Positions 59,486 through 64,000 of a stretch of DNA of 64,000 bases are shown here, piece by piece. The first letter of the stretch is position 1; each line of letters starts with the position of its first letter. The position numbers and the translations under genes were made by a program. The notes under the pieces were generated by a model. It had not been told where the DNA came from. It saw only the letters and a list, made by a program, of their open reading frames with translations, and ran no database searches. The DNA comes from Ricinus communis (taxonomy: Eukaryota; Streptophyta; Magnoliopsida; Malpighiales; Euphorbiaceae): contig NC_063256.1 of NCBI RefSeq assembly GCF_019578655.1, positions 21,676,005 through 21,740,004 of the forward strand, written 5' to 3'.

Positions 59486-59975
59486 TTTGATATTAGAGTT
59501 TTGGCTCTATATCAGATTTTATCCTTTCATATTTTCATTAGTCAATTCTAATTTCTTGTGTATCTTTGTTCTTTGTTTTAATTTGGTTCTTGTTATTAGT
59601 TCTTGGTTTAAGTCAATTGTTAGAGTTCTAAAATTAGAAAAGAATTTTGGTATTTTAATTTTGTCCTTTTTGTTGTTCATTCATTAAGATTAATTATTCT
59701 CCATTACATCTTGTTCTTACATTTTCTTATTGTGTTTTGGCTTAATCTTGTTTATTAATCTAGTTTTTTCTTCTGCTTTTTGTGTCATTTTAATTCTGAA
59801 TTTTTTTTAGTGTCAAACATGCGAATTATGTGTTGAGAGATGTTTCATCCAGAGAATTAAGCAAGACAACATCAAGATCTTTGTTATCAATCTTATAATA
59901 CATGGTGGGGACAAAGGAGTGATGATTATCATCAAGAGTTTCCATGGAATTTTTGGATTAGCGCAAGGAGTGTAA
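59486..59975 (+). pseudogene. LTR-B-type leader and start of an unknown frame
   Basis: After the primer-like TTTGATATTAGAG comes a leader matching element 4, then ATG near 59820 opening a frame with two stops that reads ARQHQDLCYQSYNTWWGQRS and DDYHQEFPWNFW. It is rich in Tyr, Trp, Gln and His, and unlike CRM-like gag. A somewhat similar DDYYEKCRQNYYNPKPKP occurs at the start of the element 5 frame, so both may be N-termini of the RT-less element family. It is cut near 59975 by pararetrovirus-like sequence. Confidence 0.5.
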
Positions 59976-59980
59976 GAAAA

Positions 59981-60211
59981 TTATGGAGTCTCAGGAATTA
60001 TTCTTTCTAAAGCAGCTATTAAACTATTTAGAATAAAAAATTGATTTTCTATTTCTTGAAGATTCAAATAATCTTCTAGATTATTATAATAATCATTATA
60101 CAAAAATTTTCCTTGTTGAACTAATTCTCCTCTTAATTGAATTAAGCTTTCTTTATCTCCCTACTCTATTAATCCAAACTTTTCAAGAAAATTCTCTAGG
60201 ACTGTAACCAT
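59981..60211 (-). pseudogene. Small frame after pararetrovirus-like promoter
   Basis: On the minus strand ATG at 60211 opens a 76-residue frame (MVTVLENFLEKFGLIE...) with one TAG at codon 17 and a normal stop at 59981. It is rich in Asn, Leu and Glu, and probably helical. It lies about 300 bases downstream of a TATA box in the same direction, where the first frame of a caulimovirus-like genome would be. I do not recognise the product; assignment to the pararetrovirus is by position. Confidence 0.4.
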
Positions 60212-60586
60212 GAAGAATGCATAAGAGATGAGATAGAAAACTTGCTATGTTATTATTTAGTACAACCACTGGTCTAAGCAGGAAAATACACAGCTACTTA
60301 CAAGCTTGCACAAACAATGCACACTCACTGATCACTACTTAAGAACACTCACACTTACTATGCACTCTTTTACAAGCCTAATTTAGAAACTAACAAACAC
60401 TCAGATTTTAAATACACTCACTACTTAAGAACACTCAAATTTTAGAGAGAACGTAGAAATTGTTTTTGAATCTTTTTCTTCACTTATTCTCCCACTTCCT
60501 TCTCCTTAGGTTTTTATAGAGCCTTTGGAGAATCTTTTGACATCATTGCTGTCATAAGCAATCTTAATTATTTCTGATAGAATATT
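60212..60586 (-). promoter_or_regulatory. Putative pararetrovirus intergenic promoter and leader
   Basis: On the minus strand TATAAAA (plus 60512-60518) sits about 70 bases after the end of a coding frame and is followed by a leader with repeated gagtgttcttaagtagtg (about 60345 and 60430). Plant pararetroviruses carry their genome-length RNA promoter in such an intergenic region. Activity is not implied. Confidence 0.45.
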
Positions 60587-60913
60587 TTAGATATCATAAT
60601 CATAAGGGTCTTGGGAATCTATTATTGGCAGTGCATCCACTGACATATTATCTTCATTATCATATTCCTCTGAGTTGTCTTTGTCTTTTAGGGTGTCATG
60701 TCTCCAGTGTGATCTTGTTTTTGAAGAAATGGATTACTTGTTATCTGCCATAGCTACCATGAATTGTTGCTTTATTTTATCTTTTGGAATATTATTAAAA
60801 ATATCTCTAAACAGATTTTTTAAATCTGCAATGTTTAGCTGTCTAAGGATAGGCTGGGATGAGGAGGAAGCCTAAGCAAAGTTCTTTTTTTCAAAAGTAA
60901 TTATTTCTTTTGA
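60587..60913 (-). pseudogene. Pararetrovirus-like coding remnant
   Basis: The minus-strand frame reads EIITFEKKNFAQASSSSQPI, then LRQLNIADLKNLFRDIFNNI, with a stop at 60734-60736. It continues in the same frame through an acidic end (EEYDNEDNMSVDALPIID) to a stop at 60587. It is cut upstream by element 5 at about 60913. Its orientation and promoter-proximal position agree with the protease piece at 63358-63605, so I treat both as one endogenous Caulimoviridae-like copy missing its RT and RNase H. The viral protein it came from is not certain. Confidence 0.45.
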
Positions 60914-61377
60914 AATCAAGACAATAGGCCTCAAGACACTCTTATCAACTCAATTCAATATATGGAGATGAAAGTCGTCCAAAATAAAGAAGTCAAGCTA
61001 ATTGGAGTCCAATACTCAAGAATTGGCCACTTATTACATGTTACTTATGCCCAAATGTCATGTTTATTATATAGGCTAGGGTTGTATGAATTTTAGGAGT
61101 ATTTTCTTATTTAGTATGAATTGCTATGTAAAGGGAGGTGTTGAATATTGATTATTTTGGAGTTAATTCTCTTCTTTTGTTCTTTATGAACTTGGTGAAT
61201 TTATCAAGTGAAGGCTTAGTATTTTACAAACTTAGTTTAATCTAAATTTATGTTTATATTAAATAAATTTAATCTTTATAATTAAGGTTCTTAAGTACAA
61301 GTTATTTAAGGGCTTGTTGGGAGTTATAGTTTCGGTGAAGACATCAACATTTGGCACAAGTTAGCCACATTCATACC
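60914..61377 (+). repeat. 5' LTR-C of element 5, truncated
   Basis: Corresponds to the 3' LTR from about 62475 on. The first 350 bases (18-base repeats) are missing, and about 120 bases including the TATA box are deleted near 61110. It ends ...CATACCA, followed by the primer-like TTTGGTATAGCTC (61378-61390). Confidence 0.8.
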
Positions 61378-61487
61378 ATTTGGTATAGCTCATTCAAGTA
61401 CATATTCAATTCATTTTCTTTTCAAGTTTTCATTTTCTTACTCCCACTTTATAATCCATTGGCTTTTATAAAAAATAGCAAAGTAGA

Positions 61488-62122
61488 GACGATGTTTTCT
61501 ATGGTTATTCAAGAATGATGATTATTATGAAAAGTGTCGGCAAAATTATTATAATCCTAAGCCTAAGCCAAAGAAGATAGAAAGACAACTACGTCAAGAT
61601 TTCAATGATGAACTTTCAAAGGATATATAATCTTTAAGGAGCAGCCTTGATTCACTTAAAAATAGTTTGAAGATTTAAAAGGATTGGTTCATCATTATGC
61701 TAAGCATCTTGAAGATAAAGCCGAGTCTAAGCCATCTTTGGAAACTAATATTAATGATGTAGAGAAGGTATATTGCTCTATTGATGTCAATGAAGAATTT
61801 GAAGATGTGATTATTAAAGATGGTGAGGAAGACAACGATTTGCCAACTTTAAGTGAGTCCAAAATTGAAGAGATCATTATCGAAGATAAGGCAAAAGTTC
61901 AGTTAGTGAAGAGTGAGATTGTGTTGCTTTATACAATGGAGTCTTTTGAGCATGTCAATTTTGTTGGCGTTGAAAATATTATTTGTTTTAAAGTTCCTCT
62001 AATCGCACTTGTGAAATATTTGGAGGTTAACAATGAGCTTATTGTTCTTTGAGATTATTTATTTCTTTCTTTCATAATATTCAGGCAAGATTTGAGGATG
62101 AATCTTTTGAAAGAAAGGGAGA
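61488..62122 (+). pseudogene. Unknown polyprotein with acidic domain, element 5
   Basis: The N-terminal frame starts about 61488 (CFLWLFKNDDYYEKCRQNYY), has a lysine-rich part (KPKPKKIERQLRQDFNDELS) and a helix-like SLRSSLDSLKNSLK. After a one-base shift near 61666 the main frame runs to 62052: LKGLVHHYAKHLEDKAESK, EEFEDVIIKDGEEDNDLP, EEIIIEDKAKVQLVKSE, EHVNFVGVENIICFKVPL and LEVNNELIVL. Past one stop the same frame continues through the polypurine tract into the LTR repeats and ends LMTRACMMKFKDALG (62418). Element 4 shares the acidic part closely. No known enzymatic motif is visible. Function unknown. Confidence 0.7.
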
Positions 62123-62123
62123 A
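62109..62123 (+). other. Polypurine tract of element 5
   Basis: gaaagaaagggagaa lies directly before the LTR-C start taatgagaaccc. It is read through by the coding frame. Confidence 0.82.
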
Positions 62124-63113
62124 TAATGAGAACCCATGTAGCATAACGAATCCTACTCGAACAAGAAATCCTAATTTAACTAGGAATCCTAATCCAACAA
62201 GGAGTCCTAATAATATTTGGAGTTCAAGTGAAGATGGGAATCCTGATTCAGCTAGGAGTCCTACTCTGACTAGGAATCCTACTGAAGCTAGGAGTCCTAC
62301 TCTAACTAGAAATCCTAATCCAGCTAGAATCGTACACGAGCCACTCAAATATGATGGACTAATGACTAGAGCTTGCATGATGAAGTTCAAGGATGCTTTA
62401 GGAGTGGTTGTGAAGTGAGAGTTGAAGCTTGGGTTGAAGATCCAAAGTCCAAATGAGATTTGGTTTAATCAAGATAATGAGCCTGAAGGTACTCTTATCA
62501 ACTTAATTCAATGTATGGAGACATGAATAAGTCAAAATAGGCCCAAAATAAACAAGTCAAGCTAATTTGGAGTCCAATACTCAAGAATGAGCCACTTGTT
62601 ACATATTACTTAAGTCCAAATGTCATATTTATTATATGGGCTAGGGTTGGATGAATTTTTAGAGTATTTGCTCATTTAAAGAAGTCTTTTAATAGTTAGG
62701 AGTCTTGTTTTAAGTTATCTCTTTAGTTTAGGAGTTCTATTCCTAGTCTTATTGTTATTTGCTTCCTTATCATTATAGAATTAGGTTTTTTTAAGACCTA
62801 TATAAGCTAGTACGAATTTCTATGTAAAGGAAGTTGTTGAATATTGATTATTTTGGAGTTAATTCTCTTTTTCTTCTTTTATGAACTTCGTGAATTTATC
62901 AAGTGAAGGCTTGATATTTTACAAACTTAGTGTAATCTAAACTTATATTTATGTTAAACAACCTTTAGTCTTTTATAATTAAGGTTCTTAAGTACAAGTT
63001 ACTTAAGGGTCTTGTTGGGAATTATAATTTTTTTGCTTGATTAGTTGAACGATCCTTGGTGAAGATATCAACATTGAATACGGGTTTGGCACAAGTTAGC
63101 CACATTTGTATCA
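62124..63113 (+). repeat. 3' LTR-C of element 5, complete
   Basis: 990 bases starting TAATGAGAACCC and ending CACATTTGTATCA. It has ten 18-base repeats (62150-62325), a tail-coding stretch, and TATATAAG (62799-62806) followed by CTAGTACGAATTT. It matches the solo LTR-C at 50540-51405. Confidence 0.85.
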
Positions 63114-63605
63114 CGTGAGGCATCTCAAAACATATTTCAGCCATCATTTCTTACTGAATAATTTCAATTCTTTCTTTTACTACTAATAGTACTAATAGTT
63201 CTTCTATTTTCTTCAATTAACTTCCTTAGATAAGAAAGCTAAGAATGGTTCTTTTTCCTTGATTTTATTTTGAATAACTTGAATTTCTTTTATTCTTGGA
63301 CTAGAAATAAAAGAGAAATGAATTATTCTTCTTTCCTTTTCTAGTGTTATTCCGTTCTCAGACACCTCTTTTATTGGATATTACTGGGTGAGATAACCCT
63401 TTCACCATTATAAATGGTACTTGGAAGCAAACTCCTTTATTACATAATGCAACATATGATAGTTTATACTTAATCCTTAATCTTGACCTGTCTACCATAT
63501 TTAATTCTTCTGTTGTTTTACAGAAATATTTGGATGGAACTATCCCCTTATTAATGCAATTCAAGTCAGCTCCTGAATCTAATAAAGCAATACTATGAAA
63601 AAAAT
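63114..63605 (-). pseudogene. Endogenous pararetrovirus (Caulimoviridae-like) protease region
   Basis: The minus-strand frame contains the retropepsin catalytic block LLDSGADLNCI (about 63550-63580), then IVPSKYFCKTTEEL, RLRIKYKLSYVALCNKGVCF and PFIMVKGLSHPVI. This arrangement is typical of the protease in plant pararetrovirus polyproteins, and differs from the DGGSCTN block of the gypsy elements here. After a stop near 63358 a second frame has IHFSFISSPRIKEIQVIQNK and EICFEMPH, as expected in the run-up to RT, and is then cut by element 5 at 63113. The stops and shifts mean it is a dead genomic copy. Confidence 0.72.
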
Positions 63606-64000
63606 TGCTTATTGACTACTATGGTAATATAAGTATTCCATTTATGAGTAACTACGTGATCTACCAAATTAATAAATTGGAGATTATCTACTTCGTCCTC
63701 ATTTAATGTGTCTCTTTCTACCTTTTTTAGGTCGGTTAGCAGACCTTTCCATCTCTTCTTCTTCCTCCTCTTCCTCTCTTCTTTTGGCTATTTCTAAAAG
63801 AGATATTCTCTCTCTTAATTCTTTTAATTCTGTGTTAACAACATTTATCTCCGCTCTTAGTTCTCCTAATGTAGGTTCTCTGACTTTAGCCTTTCTAGAT
63901 CTCTTTTGATGCCAAACTTCCATATGTATACATATTATGTGGGATTACTCCATCCTATTTATTTTTAATCCTCGTCTTAACCCTTTCTGCAAATAAGGGC
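63606..64000 (-). pseudogene. Pararetrovirus-like segment upstream of protease, coiled coil
   Basis: The minus-strand frame from 63923 reads through TLGELRAEINVVNTELKELR, a heptad-like helix. A run of glutamates (about 63745-63770) and a basic end (NRPKKGRKRHIK) follow. In the next frame DTLNEDEVDNLQFINLVDHV leads toward the protease, with a break in a T-run near 63590. This fits the linker between coat-protein and protease parts of a pararetrovirus polyprotein. It runs off the window edge. Confidence 0.5.

Larger units (their letters stand above)
60914..63113 (+). mobile_element. Element 5: RT-less non-autonomous element with LTR-C
   Basis: Sense order is a truncated 5' LTR-C, primer-like site, a short region with one main frame (about 61490-62418), polypurine tract, and complete 3' LTR-C. 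The internal region is about 750 bases. It encodes no protease, RT or integrase but holds the same acidic domain as element 4. It interrupts pararetrovirus-like sequence. The five bases after the 3' LTR are CGTGA; the left duplication is lost with the LTR start. Confidence 0.8.

Noticed and set aside
1..64000. Host protein-coding gene, tRNA or rRNA
   Set aside because: I looked for multi-exon frames without retroelement similarity and for tRNA or rRNA-like cores, and saw none that I could support; spliced genes with short exons cannot be fully excluded by eye.

Overview
Organism and setting: this is AT-rich, gene-poor nuclear DNA of a flowering plant, most likely a eudicot. The evidence is nested Ty3/gypsy elements of the CRM-like, Tekay/Del-like and Tat/Ogre-like groups, a Ty1/copia gag fragment, tRNA-iMet-type primer sites, and pieces of an endogenous plant pararetrovirus. 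I found no host gene, tRNA, rRNA or CRISPR array. The species cannot be named from the sequence. || Layout: 1-1669 holds two inverted pieces of a CRM-related LTR (here 'LTR-B') and a copia gag remnant. 1670-4325 is the first array of a roughly 1.0-kb repeat that recurs on both strands and fills about a quarter of the window. 4326-11140 is a decayed Tat/Ogre-like element: an LTR region with a 1.54-kb tandem duplication, a gag frame with seven stops, and no pol. 11581-17228 is an antisense CRM-like element (element 1) with a clean GATCA target duplication, lacking gag and carrying a nested solo LTR-B. 18775-23318 is another antisense CRM-like element (element 2), also hit by an LTR-B. 24444-32326 is a Tekay-like chromovirus inserted into a third antisense CRM-like element (element 3, 32327 to about 35985), which also carries an LTR of a different family ('LTR-D', 34257-35645). 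|| 35986-52323 is mainly arrays of the 1-kb repeat in alternating orientation. They are interrupted by a chimeric LTR (36807-37290), a solo LTR-D with perfect CATCT duplication (42375-43829), an unusual RT-less element (element 4, 45495-47598) and a solo LTR-C (50540-51405). 52324-59485 is a sense-strand CRM-like element (element 6) with all domains recognisable but broken, two primer sites and a recombinant 3' LTR. 59976-60913 and 63114-64000 are antisense pararetrovirus pieces. They are separated by a second RT-less element (element 5, 60914-63113). || How the parts relate: LTR families A, B and C look like relatives. They share a core promoter, end in TATCA, are followed by an iMet-type primer site, and carry in their first 300 bases a six-residue repeat that continues the pol frame into the LTR. 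Elements 4 and 5 keep these cis-signals and the LTR-coded tail, but in place of RT, RNase H and integrase they carry an acidic domain I do not recognise. It is conserved between them. They look like non-autonomous partners of the CRM-like elements, and are the best candidate here for something undescribed. The 1-kb repeat contains a short segment resembling the pol-end/polypurine-tract/LTR-start junction of these elements, so it may be an LTR that became a tandem satellite. Arrays of this kind with CRM-like elements suggest pericentromeric heterochromatin; that last step is inference.
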